DNA of 64,000 nt from Pseudomonas sp. 10-1B (GTDB lineage: Bacteria > Pseudomonadota > Gammaproteobacteria > Pseudomonadales > Pseudomonadaceae). The translations under genes were made by a program, and so were the position numbers. The stretch is from NCBI RefSeq assembly GCF_000935045.1, contig NZ_JYKS01000034.1, forward strand, positions 28,847 to 92,846, in the 5' to 3' direction. Numbering within the stretch: the first letter of the stretch is position 1; every line of letters begins with the position of its first letter. Below are positions 27,965-39,217 of the stretch, piece after piece. The notes below the pieces were generated by a model. That model did not search any database, was not told the DNA's origin, and saw only the letters and a list, made by a program, of their open reading frames with translations.

Positions 27965-28066
27965 TGGCTGACAAGCGCCCCGCCCTGGGGCATTCTGTAC
28001 GCCTTCGCTTCGCCCCCGTACAATGCGGGGTCATTTCAATGTCTTAGGCAATCGACACGGCTCACC

Positions 28067-29782
<1,716 letters not shown>

Positions 29783-29802
29783 TAACCAATGCACGAGTGA
29801 TC

Positions 29803-30756
29803 ATGTTCAAGCGAAGTACCTTTACCCTGGGGGGCGCCGCACTGTGCGGCGCCCTGCTCGTCAGCGGCTGCGCCAACCAGATGTCCCAGCGCAGCGACCA
29901 TGAGGAGCGCATCGAGCGCAAACTGCTCGAGCACACCCTGCAGATCGATGTCGGCGAGCCGAAGGTGATGGAGCTTCCGCAACGACGTGTGCGCGTGCAT
30001 GAGCAGAAACGCTTCGAAGTCACCGAGTTCGAAGTCACCCGCCGCTACGACCGCTATACCCCTTACCAGCCCTGGCGGGAGGTCTACGAGATCCCGCTGG
30101 GTGCGGTGGCCGTGGTGGCGGGTGTCGGCGCCAACGTGGTCAACGTCTTCGCCCTGGGCAACCTGCCGGAAAGCATCACCCACGACTGGCTCAGCTATGG
30201 CGTGGACGGGCTCAACCCGTTTATGAACGTGCCGTCCAACGGCCGCGCCCAGCAGAACCTGGCCGGGATCAGCGAAGTGCAGAAAGGCAAGCGCGAAGAA
30301 TCCACCAGCATGCCTTGGAGCGAGCGCCTGGTCGAGGTCAAGGCCGGCAAGATGACCCACGAACTGACCACCGACAGGAACGGCGTGCTGCGCCTTAACC
30401 TGCTCGACAGCCCGTTCTCCGAACAGAACCTCAATCACGTCGGCACCCTGCACTTGCAGGTACTCGACGAGGACAATGCAGTACGTGGCGATGCCAGCCT
30501 GCTGGTCAGCGCCACCCTGCGCAACAAGCTGCTCGAAGCCCATGAGCTGATCTTCGATGACCTCGAAGATGACGATGTTGGCCAGTGGGTACACCGGGTC
30601 AAGCGCCTGTCCGAGCTGGGCCTGGAAGAGGAAGCCAGTGAAATGGAGCAGAGCCTGATCGAGCTGACCCGCAACGATCCGGAACTGCAACAGGAGTTTC
30701 TGCAGTCGCTGACCAAGGCCACCGGCCGGTTGGTGGCTGATCCGGGTGTGCAATAA
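29803..30756 (+). CDS. Predicted outer-membrane lipoprotein of unknown function
   Basis: A 317-residue protein starting MFKRSTFTLGGAALCGALLV with the lipobox VSGC at about residues 22-25, so it is probably lipidated. The mature part includes RRYDRYTPYQPWREVYEIPL, a short hydrophobic stretch (AVAVVAGVGANVVNVFAL) and an acidic C-terminus (LIFDDLEDDDVG). I recognise no catalytic motif or named family. It follows proS by 20 bp and may be co-transcribed. A GTG at 29797 is an alternative start. Confidence 0.78.
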   Translation: MFKRSTFTLGGAALCGALLVSGCANQMSQRSDHEERIERKLLEHTLQIDVGEPKVMELPQRRVRVHEQKRFEVTEFEVTRRYDRYTPYQPWREVYEIPLGAVAVVAGVGANVVNVFALGNLPESITHDWLSYGVDGLNPFMNVPSNGRAQQNLAGISEVQKGKREESTSMPWSERLVEVKAGKMTHELTTDRNGVLRLNLLDSPFSEQNLNHVGTLHLQVLDEDNAVRGDASLLVSATLRNKLLEAHELIFDDLEDDDVGQWVHRVKRLSELGLEEEASEMEQSLIELTRNDPELQQEFLQSLTKATGRLVADPGVQ

Positions 30757-30780
30757 CAGCTGCAACACGCATCCCCCCCT

Positions 30781-30897
30781 TGTGGGAGCGGCCTTGTGTC
30801 GCGAAAGGGCCGCGCAGCGGCCCCAGGATTTCAGCAGTGATGCATCAATTGCCGGGGCTGCTCTGCAGCCCTTTCGCGACACAAGGCCGCTCCCACA
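30781..30897. repeat. REP pair between lipoprotein gene and dinB
   Basis: Perfect 29-bp arms at 30781-30809 and 30869-30897 of the TTGTGTCGCGAAAGGG variant, in the gap between convergent genes. Confidence 0.85.
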
Positions 30898-30925
30898 GCG
30901 GGCCGCGTAGCCAGGCCCGGGCTAT

Positions 30926-31990
30926 TTATTGAGGCGGGAACAGCTCCAGCTGCTCATGCGCCCCGCGCAAGTCGCGCAACCTCACCCCTACCCCCAGCAA
31001 GCGCACCGGCTTGCCGCCACGGGCAAACGCCTGCCCCAGCAACTGCCGATAACTTTCCAGGCCCCGCCCTGCCCCCGCCTGCTCCAGGGTGGTCTGGCTG
31101 AAGTCATGGAACTTGACCTTGACGAACGGTTTGTCTGGCCGGTAACTGCTGTCCATACGGGCGATGCGTTCGTTCAGGCTGTCCAGCAGCTCGGGCAGCC
31201 GTGCCAGGCAACTTGCCAGGTCCGCCAGGTCGGTGTCGTACGTGTTTTCCACGCTGACCGATTGTCGGCGGCTATCATTGTGTACCGCCCGCTCATCGAT
31301 ACCTCGCGCCAGCCCCCACAGACGCTCGCCAAAACTGCCAAACTCGCGCACCAGCGCCAGGCGCGACCATTCGCGCAGCTCAAGGCAGGTTTCGATACCC
31401 AGCCGCGCCAGCTTGTCTGCCGTGACCTTGCCTACCCCGTGCAACCTGGCCACCGGCAAGGCAGCGACGAATGCTTCGACTTCCCCCGGGGTAATCACGA
31501 ACAGCCCATTGGGCTTGCGCCAGTCACTGGCGATCTTGGCCAGGAACTTGTTCGGCGCCACGCCCGCCGAAACAGTGATATGCAGGGTGCGGGCAACGCG
31601 CCGGCGGATATCCTCGGCAATGCGCGTGGCACTGCCTGAATACCACTGGCTGTCGCTGACATCCAGGTAGGCCTCGTCCAACGACAGGGGCTCGATCAGC
31701 TCGGTGTAGTCACGGAGGATCGTGTGGATTTCCCGCGAGGCCTCACGGTAGGCCTCGAAGCGTGGCTTGACGATCAACAGATCGGGGCACAACTTCAGCG
31801 CATGCCGCGACGACATCGCCGAACGCACGCCGTAGGCACGTGCTTCATAGTTGCAGGTGGCGATCACCCCTCGCTGGTCGGGCGAGCCCCCCACCGCCAT
31901 AGGCCGCCCGGCCAGGCGCGGGTCGTCACGCATCTCGATCGAAGCGTAGAAGCAATCGCAGTCGACGTGGATGATCTTGCGCAGGGACAT
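30926..31990 (-). CDS. dinB: DNA polymerase IV (Y family)
   Basis: A 354-residue translesion polymerase. Catalytic acidic residues are in HVDCDCFYASIEMRDDP (N-terminus) and SLDEAYLDVS (about residue 102). The finger and little-finger regions are complete and the C-terminus LEQLELFPPQ contains the QLELF beta-clamp-binding peptide. It is normally under SOS control, but no clear LexA box was identified upstream. Confidence 0.95.
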   Translation of the reverse strand: MSLRKIIHVDCDCFYASIEMRDDPRLAGRPMAVGGSPDQRGVIATCNYEARAYGVRSAMSSRHALKLCPDLLIVKPRFEAYREASREIHTILRDYTELIEPLSLDEAYLDVSDSQWYSGSATRIAEDIRRRVARTLHITVSAGVAPNKFLAKIASDWRKPNGLFVITPGEVEAFVAALPVARLHGVGKVTADKLARLGIETCLELREWSRLALVREFGSFGERLWGLARGIDERAVHNDSRRQSVSVENTYDTDLADLASCLARLPELLDSLNERIARMDSSYRPDKPFVKVKFHDFSQTTLEQAGAGRGLESYRQLLGQAFARGGKPVRLLGVGVRLRDLRGAHEQLELFPPQ

Positions 31991-32163
31991 GGATGACCGT
32001 CAGCACTGTAAATTCATACAGATAGTATCGCATGCCGCCTATAGCGAAACACCTCGCCCCTGCATTACCCGACAATCTGCCTGCAAGCCCCGCCGCGCCT
32101 GCCCCGCATACCGTTAACGAACGCTAAGGGTTTGAACAAAAAAGGGTTTTCCTAGAAAAGTGC

Positions 32164-32191
32164 TTGACACTGGCGAGTAAACCCGTAGAAT
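32164..32191 (+). promoter_or_regulatory. Promoter of initiator tRNA copy 1
   Basis: TTGACA (32164-32169), 16-bp spacer, TAGAAT (32186-32191); the tRNA begins 14 bp later. Confidence 0.85.
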
Positions 32192-32204
32192 TCGATCTCA
32201 CAGG

Positions 32205-32281
<77 letters not shown>

Positions 32282-32290
32282 GATTCGAGA

Positions 32291-32324
32291 AAAGGCCACT
32301 GTTAACGCAGTGGCCTTTTTCTTT
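32291..32324 (+). terminator. Terminator of tRNA-fMet copy 1
   Basis: AAAGGCCACTG pairs with CAGTGGCCTTT, loop TTAACG, then a T-run. Confidence 0.9.
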
Positions 32325-32376
32325 GTGCTTGAAAAAGCTATTCAGTAAAAAGTGTCGAAGAATCAAAAGCTAGCGC

Positions 32377-32404
32377 TTGACACACAGCCTACAAACTGTA
32401 GAAT
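32377..32404 (+). promoter_or_regulatory. Promoter of initiator tRNA copy 2
   Basis: TTGACA (32377-32382), 16-bp spacer, TAGAAT (32399-32404). Confidence 0.85.
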
Positions 32405-32416
32405 TCGCACCACTGA

Positions 32417-32493
<77 letters not shown>

Positions 32494-32502
32494 GATTCAA
32501 GA

Positions 32503-32536
32503 AAAGGCCACTGTTAACACAGTGGCCTTTTTCTTT
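32503..32536 (+). terminator. Terminator of tRNA-fMet copy 2
   Basis: Same stem as after copy 1, with a TTAACA loop instead of TTAACG. Confidence 0.9.
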
Positions 32537-32587
32537 GTCACAAAAGAAACGAACCACGAAAAACATCGACAAATCAAAGCTTGCCGC

Positions 32588-32615
32588 TTGACACGCATTC
32601 GCCAAGCTGTAGAAT
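32588..32615 (+). promoter_or_regulatory. Promoter of initiator tRNA copy 3
   Basis: TTGACA (32588-32593), 16-bp spacer, TAGAAT (32610-32615). Confidence 0.85.
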
Positions 32616-32627
32616 GCGCACCTCTGA

Positions 32628-32704
<77 letters not shown>

Positions 32705-32715
32705 TATTCGTCAGA

Positions 32716-32760
32716 ACGAACCCCGCCTGTGTAACAGCAGCGCGGGGCTCGTTGCTTTTG
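32716..32760 (+). terminator. Terminator of tRNA-fMet copy 3
   Basis: ACGAACCCCGC pairs imperfectly with GCGGGGCTCGT, followed by TGCTTTTG. It is unlike the shared hairpin of the first two units. Confidence 0.65.
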
Positions 32761-32965
32761 CCCTTCCTGCTTTTCGTCATCTCGAATTCCCCGCTCCCCC
32801 TGCCAGCCCGCAGGCTTGAGATGCCGTGCCCCGGATGAACTATCTTTAACCCTGCCAGGCAGCTGAAAGCGCCTGAGGCCGGAGTAACATGGGATACGTT
32901 TTCCTAAGGGACTTTCACTTGGCCGCTCCTTTCCTTCACCTCGCGCTGCATGCCCGGGGCAATCC

Positions 32966-35608
32966 ATGACTTCACATCCCCCCGAACCTCAGGTACCGCT
33001 CGCCTCGGCACTGCCCGGTGCCGTGCAACGCCTGCCCTTGCTCGAACGGGTGAGCCGCTACCGCCAACCCATCGGCCTGGTGGTAACGCTGGTGTTGTTC
33101 ACCCTGGCCTTGATTGCCTGCCGCCACCTGCTGAGCGAGCTGGACATCTATGCCTTGCACGACGCCATGCTCAGCGTACCGGCGCAGTCCTTGCTGAGTG
33201 CCTTGCTGGCGACAGTGGTCGGCTTCGTGATCTTGCTGGGTTACGAGTGGTCAGCCAGCCGCTATGCCGGTGTCAAGCTACCAGCCCGAGCCCTGATGCT
33301 GGGCGGTTTCAGCGCCTTTGCCATCGGTAACGCCATCGGCCTGTCAATGCTCTCGGGCGGCTCGGTGCGCTACCGGCTGTATGCACGCCTGGGGCTTGGC
33401 GCCGGCGAAGTCGCGCGGATGACCGTTTTCGCCAGCCTGGCACTGGGCTGCGCGCTACCGCCCTTGGCCGCCTTGGCGACCTTGAGCGACCTGCCCGCGG
33501 CCTCGGCCGCGCTGGCCTTGGCACCTGGCTTGCTGGCGGCTATCGCCACCGCTGTGCTGGTAGTGTCCGCCGTGCTGGTGTTCGGCTTGTACCGCAGGCG
33601 CCTGGCCGAACAACCACTGGCCAATAACCTGCTGGTGCAACTGGGCCGCCGCACACTGCGCCTGCCGGGCGCACGCCTGGCCGCCCTGCAATTGTTGATC
33701 ACCGCGCTGGATGTCGCCGCTGCCGCCACCGTGCTGTATCTGCTATTGCCCGCAGCACCGCCTTTCGGTGCCTTCGTCCTGGTATACCTGCTGGCCTTGG
33801 CCGCAGGGGTGCTCAGCCATGTACCGGGCGGCGTCGGGGTGTTCGAAGCGATCCTGCTGGCAGCCTTTGCCGACCAGCTTGGCGCGGCACCTCTGGCGGC
33901 AGCCCTGCTGCTCTATCGGCTGATCTACGTGGTGCTACCGCTGCTGCTGGCCTGCGTGTTGCTGCTGGCCAACGAAGCCCGGCGCCTGCTGTTCGCGCAA
34001 CAAGCCATCAAGGCAGCTTCTGGCCTGGCCGCGCCGGTCCTGTCGATCATGGTGTTCCTGGCCGGCGTGGTGCTGCTGTTCTCCGGCGCCACGCCGGAAA
34101 TCGACACGCGCCTGGAGCACATGGGCTTCCTGGTGCCCCACCGCCTGATCGATGCCTCGCACTTCGGCGCCAGCCTGATCGGCGTGCTGTGCTTGCTGCT
34201 GGCCCAGGGCCTGCGCCGGCGCCTGTCCGCCGCCTGGCTGCTGACCACCGTGCTGTTGCTGGTCGGCGCCCTGCTGTCGCTGCTCAAGGGCTTTGACTGG
34301 GAAGAAGCCTGCCTGCTGACCTTCACCGCCGCCCTGCTCGCCTCGTTCCGCCGCTCCTTCTACCGCCCCAGTCGCCTGCTGGAGCTACCGTTCTCACCTG
34401 TGTTCCTGGTCGCCAGCGCCTGCGCGGTCGGTGCATCGGTGTGGCTGCTACTGTTCGCCTATCAGGATGTGCCCTACAGCCACCAGCTGTGGTGGCAGTT
34501 CACCCTCGACGCCGACGCCCCTCGCGGCCTGCGTGCCACCATGGGCAGCGCCTTGCTGCTGGCGGCCGTGGCCTTGACCTGGCTGCTGCGCACGGCGCCG
34601 CCGGTGATCCACCTGCCTGACCAAGAGGAACTGCAACGCGCCAACCGTATTCTACTGGCCTCCGACCAGCCTGATGGCGGCCTGGCCTTGACCGGCGACA
34701 AGGCATTGTTGTTCCACCCACGGGACAACGCCTTCCTCATGTACGCCCGTCGCGGTCGCAGCCTGGTGGCTCTGTACGACCCGATCGGCCCCGCCCAGGA
34801 ACGCGCCGAGATGATCTGGCAGTTCCGCGACCTGTGCGACCTGCACCACGCCCGGCCGGTGTTCTACCAGGTGCGCGCCGAGAACCTGCCGTTCTACATG
34901 GACATCGGCCTGACGGCGTTGAAACTGGGCGAAGAAGCCCGGGTCGACTTGCGCCGCTTCGACCTCGAAGCCAAGGGCAAGGAGATGAAAGACCTGCGCT
35001 ACACCTGGAACCGCGGCGGCCGCGACGGCCTGAGCCTGGAAATCCACGAGCCCGGCCACGCCCCGCTGGCAGAGCTGAAAGAAATTTCCGACGCCTGGCT
35101 CAGCGGCAAGAACGTGCGCGAGAAAGGCTTCTCCTTGGGGCGTTTCAGCCCAGAGTACCTGCAGCACTTCCGCATTGCCCTGATTCGCGTCCAGGGCCGG
35201 CCGGTGGCCTTCGCCAACCTGCTGGAGACCCATGGCAACGAGCTGGCCAGCCTCGACCTGATGCGTGCGCACCCCGAGGCCCCGAAGCTGACCATGGAGT
35301 TCATGATGATCGGCCTGATCCTGCACTACAAAAGCCATGACTACGCCCGCTTCAGCCTGGGCATGGTGCCGCTTTCCGGCCTGCAGCCGCGGCGTGGCGC
35401 GCCCTTGACCCAGCGCCTGGGTTCGATGGTATTCCGGCGTGGCGAGCAACTGTACAACTTCCAGGGGCTTCGACGCTTCAAGGACAAATTCCAACCGGAC
35501 TGGGAACCCCGCTACATGGCCGTGCCGGCCGGGCTCGACCCGCTGGTGGCATTGGCCGACACTGCCGCCCTGATCGCTGGCGGCCTGACTGGATTGGTGA
35601 AACGTTGA
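32966..35608 (+). CDS. mprF: Aminoacyl-phosphatidylglycerol synthase/flippase (MprF family)
   Basis: An 880-residue bifunctional protein. The N-terminal ~540 residues hold about 14 TM helices of the flippase (including HVPGGVGVFEAILLAAFAD). The cytoplasmic GNAT-fold synthase follows (RRGRSLVALYDPIGPAQER, NRGGRDGLSLEI, FANLLETHGNELASLDLMR, FSLGMVPLSGL). It moves an amino acid from aminoacyl-tRNA to phosphatidylglycerol and flips the lipid, lowering surface charge against cationic peptides. From memory its P. aeruginosa counterpart makes alanyl-PG, so Lys versus Ala specificity is open. Its stop overlaps the next start. Confidence 0.93.
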   Translation: MTSHPPEPQVPLASALPGAVQRLPLLERVSRYRQPIGLVVTLVLFTLALIACRHLLSELDIYALHDAMLSVPAQSLLSALLATVVGFVILLGYEWSASRYAGVKLPARALMLGGFSAFAIGNAIGLSMLSGGSVRYRLYARLGLGAGEVARMTVFASLALGCALPPLAALATLSDLPAASAALALAPGLLAAIATAVLVVSAVLVFGLYRRRLAEQPLANNLLVQLGRRTLRLPGARLAALQLLITALDVAAAATVLYLLLPAAPPFGAFVLVYLLALAAGVLSHVPGGVGVFEAILLAAFADQLGAAPLAAALLLYRLIYVVLPLLLACVLLLANEARRLLFAQQAIKAASGLAAPVLSIMVFLAGVVLLFSGATPEIDTRLEHMGFLVPHRLIDASHFGASLIGVLCLLLAQGLRRRLSAAWLLTTVLLLVGALLSLLKGFDWEEACLLTFTAALLASFRRSFYRPSRLLELPFSPVFLVASACAVGASVWLLLFAYQDVPYSHQLWWQFTLDADAPRGLRATMGSALLLAAVALTWLLRTAPPVIHLPDQEELQRANRILLASDQPDGGLALTGDKALLFHPRDNAFLMYARRGRSLVALYDPIGPAQERAEMIWQFRDLCDLHHARPVFYQVRAENLPFYMDIGLTALKLGEEARVDLRRFDLEAKGKEMKDLRYTWNRGGRDGLSLEIHEPGHAPLAELKEISDAWLSGKNVREKGFSLGRFSPEYLQHFRIALIRVQGRPVAFANLLETHGNELASLDLMRAHPEAPKLTMEFMMIGLILHYKSHDYARFSLGMVPLSGLQPRRGAPLTQRLGSMVFRRGEQLYNFQGLRRFKDKFQPDWEPRYMAVPAGLDPLVALADTAALIAGGLTGLVKR

Positions 35609-36900
35609 TGACCCGACGCTATTGGCTGTACCTGCTGGTTCCCCTGCTGCTGGCTGCCCTGGGCGGCGCCTTGGCTTTCTGGCTGTGGACGCGCCCGGCG
35701 CCCGAGGCGCGCCTGGAGCAACTGAGCATCGATGGCACCAGCATCACCCGTGTGACCCCTGGCGTGCACGCCAAGGCCCGAGTAGCCATCGCTGTGCCCC
35801 AGGATCAGGCGCTGACCGACAAGCAACTGCTGGACCTGGCCCAGGCTGGCGAAGCACAGCTGGTGCAGGTGATCCTGCCAGCAAACGACTGCAGCAAGCA
35901 GCAACAGGCCATGGACCAGGCCCTGAGCAAATTGGCGGAAAAGCCAACGCTGGTAGCCGGTATCGGCCCTGGCGCTGCCCAGGCCTGGCGCTGGCTGGCC
36001 AGCCAGCGCGATGACCAGGCTCGGGCGATTTCCGTGGACTTCAGCCTGGAGCAACCCGGCTGCCAGGCCCCGCTGCCGAAGACGGCCGCCCATGGCCACT
36101 GGAGCGTTGCCTGGAACGACAACCCGGATGACGCCAGCGCCGCCTTCGTGCGCGACCAGGCCAATGCCGAAACCAGCATCAGCGACTACGACATCCACCT
36201 GCCACAAGTACTCAAGGCCCAACTGACCCAGGCCCTGGTTGGACATGACGGCAACGCCCTGGCCATCCCGGTGGTCGAGGTGCCGGCCGGGCAGACCACC
36301 GACACGGTGACCCTGTTCCTCTCCGGTGATGGCGGCTGGCGCGACCTGGACCGCGACGTGGCCGGGGAAATGGCCAAGCTGGGCTACCCGGTGGTGGGCA
36401 TCGACACTTTGCGCTACTACTGGCAGCACAAAACGCCGGAGCAAAGCGCCGCCGACCTGTCCGAACTGATGCAGCACTACCGGCAGAAGTGGGGCACCAA
36501 GCGCTTCGTGCTGACCGGCTATTCGTTCGGTGCCGACGTGTTGCCGGCGATCTACAATCGCCTGCCGGCCGAGGACCAGCAGCGTATCGACGCCGTGATG
36601 CTGCTGGCCTTTGCCCGCAGCGGCAGCTTCGAGATCGAAGTCGAGGGCTGGCTGGGCAAGGAAGGCCAGGAAGCACCGACCGGGCCGGAAATGGCCAAGC
36701 TGCCGGCGTCGAAGGTGGTGTGCGTGTATGGCGTGGAGGAGACCGATGAGAGCGGTTGCACCGACAAGACAGCGGTGGGTGAACGGCTGAAGCTGCCTGG
36801 GGGGCACCACTTCGACGAGAACTACCCGGCGCTGGCCAAGCGGTTGATTGGCGAGATCGAGACCCGCCAGGGCAAGTCGAGCGTGGCTGAGCAGAACTGA
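35608..36900 (+). CDS. VirJ/AcvB-like hydrolase, probable aminoacyl-phosphatidylglycerol hydrolase
   Basis: A 430-residue periplasmic alpha/beta hydrolase with an N-terminal anchor (MTRRYWLYLLVPLLLAALGG). Two VirJ-type regions are present. The second has LFLSGDGGWRDLDRDVAGEM and the nucleophile elbow GYSFGAD (Ser near residue 309). Homologues hydrolyse lysyl- or alanyl-phosphatidylglycerol, the product of the upstream gene. The ATG overlaps the mprF stop (TGATG), so the two enzymes are coupled. The function is from family knowledge plus this operon. Confidence 0.82.
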   Translation: MTRRYWLYLLVPLLLAALGGALAFWLWTRPAPEARLEQLSIDGTSITRVTPGVHAKARVAIAVPQDQALTDKQLLDLAQAGEAQLVQVILPANDCSKQQQAMDQALSKLAEKPTLVAGIGPGAAQAWRWLASQRDDQARAISVDFSLEQPGCQAPLPKTAAHGHWSVAWNDNPDDASAAFVRDQANAETSISDYDIHLPQVLKAQLTQALVGHDGNALAIPVVEVPAGQTTDTVTLFLSGDGGWRDLDRDVAGEMAKLGYPVVGIDTLRYYWQHKTPEQSAADLSELMQHYRQKWGTKRFVLTGYSFGADVLPAIYNRLPAEDQQRIDAVMLLAFARSGSFEIEVEGWLGKEGQEAPTGPEMAKLPASKVVCVYGVEETDESGCTDKTAVGERLKLPGGHHFDENYPALAKRLIGEIETRQGKSSVAEQN

Positions 36901-36930
36901 CGATCCTTGAGACCTGCACCTTTCGCAATT

Positions 36931-37064
36931 GGGGGCCGCTTTGCGGCCCATCGCCGGCAAGCCAGCTCCCACAGGGACCGTGTAAAGCATGAGACCTGCG
37001 CAGTACCTGTGGGAGCTGGCTTGTCGTGGCGACGAACCGCGGCGATGGGCTGCATAGCAGCCCC
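36931..37064. repeat. REP pair with an extra mini-hairpin in one arm
   Basis: Left arm CATCGCCGGCAAGCCAGC is matched on the right, but the right arm has about 16 extra bases including TCGTGGCGACGA, itself a TCGT/ACGA hairpin. It lies between the converging hydrolase and kup genes. The same variant recurs at 43,350-43,390. Confidence 0.8.
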
Positions 37065-37071
37065 TTGTAAA

Positions 37072-38982
37072 TCAGATCTCGACCTGGGTCCCCAGCTCGA
37101 TCACCCGGTTCAACGGCAGGTTGAAGAAGCGCAAGTTCCCGTTGGCATTCTTCAGCAAGAAGGCAAACAGGTTACCCCGCCAGCGCGACATCCCCTCCAG
37201 CCGTGAAGCGATCACCGTCTCGCGGCTGAGGAAATAGGTGGTGCGCATCGGGGTGAAATCCAGGTCGTCCAGGTGGCACAGCTTCAACGCCGCCGGCACG
37301 TCCGGCTCGTCCATGAAGCCAAAGTGCAGCAGCACGCGGAAGAACCCGTCACCATAGGCCTCCACTTCGAAGCGCTCCTGCTCCGGCACCCGCGGCCGGT
37401 CCTCGCTGACCACGGTCAGCAATACCACCTGGCTGTGCAACACCTGGTTATGCAGCATGTTGTGCAACAGCGCGTGGGGCACGGCATCGGACCGCGCGGT
37501 GAGGAACACCGCCGTGCCTTCGACCCGGTGCGGCGGCTGGATGCGGATACTGCTGATGAACAACGGCAGTGGCAGCGCGCCTTCGTCGATACGCTCGACC
37601 AGGATCTGCTTACCGCGCTTCCAGGTGCTCATCAATAGATACAGCACAGCACCGGCCAGTACCGGGAAGGCCCCGCCCTGGGCGATTTTCGGCACGTTGG
37701 CCGCGAAGAACAGCCCGTCGACGAACAGGAAGCCCACCAGGATCGGTACCGCCAGCAATGGCGGCCACTTCCACAGCAGCAGCATCACCGCCGATACCAG
37801 GATAGTGGTCATCAGCATGGTACCGGTCACCGCCACCCCGTAGGCCGCGGCCAAGGCGCCGGACGACTCGAAACCGATCACCAGCAGCACCACGCCAACC
37901 ATCAGTGTCCAGTTCACCGCGCCGATATAGATCTGCCCCTGCTCATCACTGGAGGTGTGCTGGATATGCATGCGTGGAATGTAGCCCAGCTGGATGGCTT
38001 GGCGGGTCAGGGAGAAGGCCCCGGAAATCACCGCCTGCGAGGCGATCACCGTGGCCATGGTCGCCAGCCCGACCAGTGGCAGCAAGGCCCAGCCCGGCGC
38101 CAGCAGGTAGAATGGGTTGCGCGCCGCTTCCGGGTTTTGCAGCAGCATTGCGCCCTGGCCGAAGTAGTTGAGCACCAGCGCCGGCAGCACCAGGGCGAAC
38201 CAGGCCCGGGCGATGGGTTTGCGGCCAAAGTGGCCCATGTCGGCATACAGTGCCTCGGCACCGGTCAATGCCAGCACCACGGCGCCGAGAATGGCCACCC
38301 CCATGCCGGGGTGGACGACGAAGAAGTTTACCGCCCAGCCCGGGTTGAACGCCTTGAGCACTTCCGGGCTCTGGGCAATGCCATGCACGCCCAACGCCCC
38401 CAGCACCACGAACCAGGTGACCATGATCGGGCCGAACAGCTTGCCGATCTTCTCGGTGCCATGCTTTTGCACCAGAAACAGCGCCACCAGCACCACCAGC
38501 GAAATCGGTACCACCCAGTGGTCGATGCCGTCGAAGGCCAGGCCCATGCCCTCCACCGCCGACAGCACCGACACCGCGGGGGTGATCATACTGTCGCCAT
38601 AGAACAGCGAAGCGCCGATCAACCCGCAGACCACCATCAGCGTGCGCAGCCGCGGGTAGGCCGCCGTGGCCCGCCGCGCCAGCGCGGTCAACGCCATGGT
38701 GCCGCCCTCGCCCTGGTTGTCGGCGCGCAGGATGAACATCACGTACTTGAACGACACCACCCACAACAACGACCACAGGATCAGCGAGAGGATCCCCAGC
38801 ACGCCGTCATGGTTGACCGGCACCCCGTACCCGCCCGTGAAGACCTCCTTGAGGGTATACAACGGGCTGGTGCCGATATCGCCATAGACCACCCCGACTG
38901 CTGCCACGAGCAGGCCCAACGACCGCGTCGCGCCCTGCTTCCCCTCTAGCTCGCCATCGGCATGACTGCTTGCCTGAACCAT
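37072..38982 (-). CDS. kup: Potassium uptake permease Kup
   Basis: A 636-residue KUP/HAK/KT symporter with about 12 TM helices, including VVYGDIGTSPLYTLKEVF, ADNQGEGGTMALTAL, SMITPAVSVLSAVEG and ALTGAEALYADMGHFG. A cytoplasmic C-terminal domain follows. It imports K+ with protons. ATG 38982 has GGGAGTGG upstream; the frame extends to 39072 without support. Confidence 0.96.
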   Translation of the reverse strand: MVQASSHADGELEGKQGATRSLGLLVAAVGVVYGDIGTSPLYTLKEVFTGGYGVPVNHDGVLGILSLILWSLLWVVSFKYVMFILRADNQGEGGTMALTALARRATAAYPRLRTLMVVCGLIGASLFYGDSMITPAVSVLSAVEGMGLAFDGIDHWVVPISLVVLVALFLVQKHGTEKIGKLFGPIMVTWFVVLGALGVHGIAQSPEVLKAFNPGWAVNFFVVHPGMGVAILGAVVLALTGAEALYADMGHFGRKPIARAWFALVLPALVLNYFGQGAMLLQNPEAARNPFYLLAPGWALLPLVGLATMATVIASQAVISGAFSLTRQAIQLGYIPRMHIQHTSSDEQGQIYIGAVNWTLMVGVVLLVIGFESSGALAAAYGVAVTGTMLMTTILVSAVMLLLWKWPPLLAVPILVGFLFVDGLFFAANVPKIAQGGAFPVLAGAVLYLLMSTWKRGKQILVERIDEGALPLPLFISSIRIQPPHRVEGTAVFLTARSDAVPHALLHNMLHNQVLHSQVVLLTVVSEDRPRVPEQERFEVEAYGDGFFRVLLHFGFMDEPDVPAALKLCHLDDLDFTPMRTTYFLSRETVIASRLEGMSRWRGNLFAFLLKNANGNLRFFNLPLNRVIELGTQVEI

Positions 38983-39217
38983 CGACCACTCCCGCAGACG
39001 GCCATCACGGCCTTTGGTAATCACGCTCACGCCAGGCCCTTGACGGCACCCTCGCGCAACGGCGCGAAGCATAGCGCAGCGTTCGTCGTATTTCTGCTGG
39101 TCAAGCGACCTTGTGCTCGCTAGAATTGCGCACTTTTTGATCAGAGGCGCCCAAAGCGCCCGTCAAGATCGCCCCCGATTCCGGCCGGGCGACCTGCATT
39201 CAATACCGAGGTTAGTC

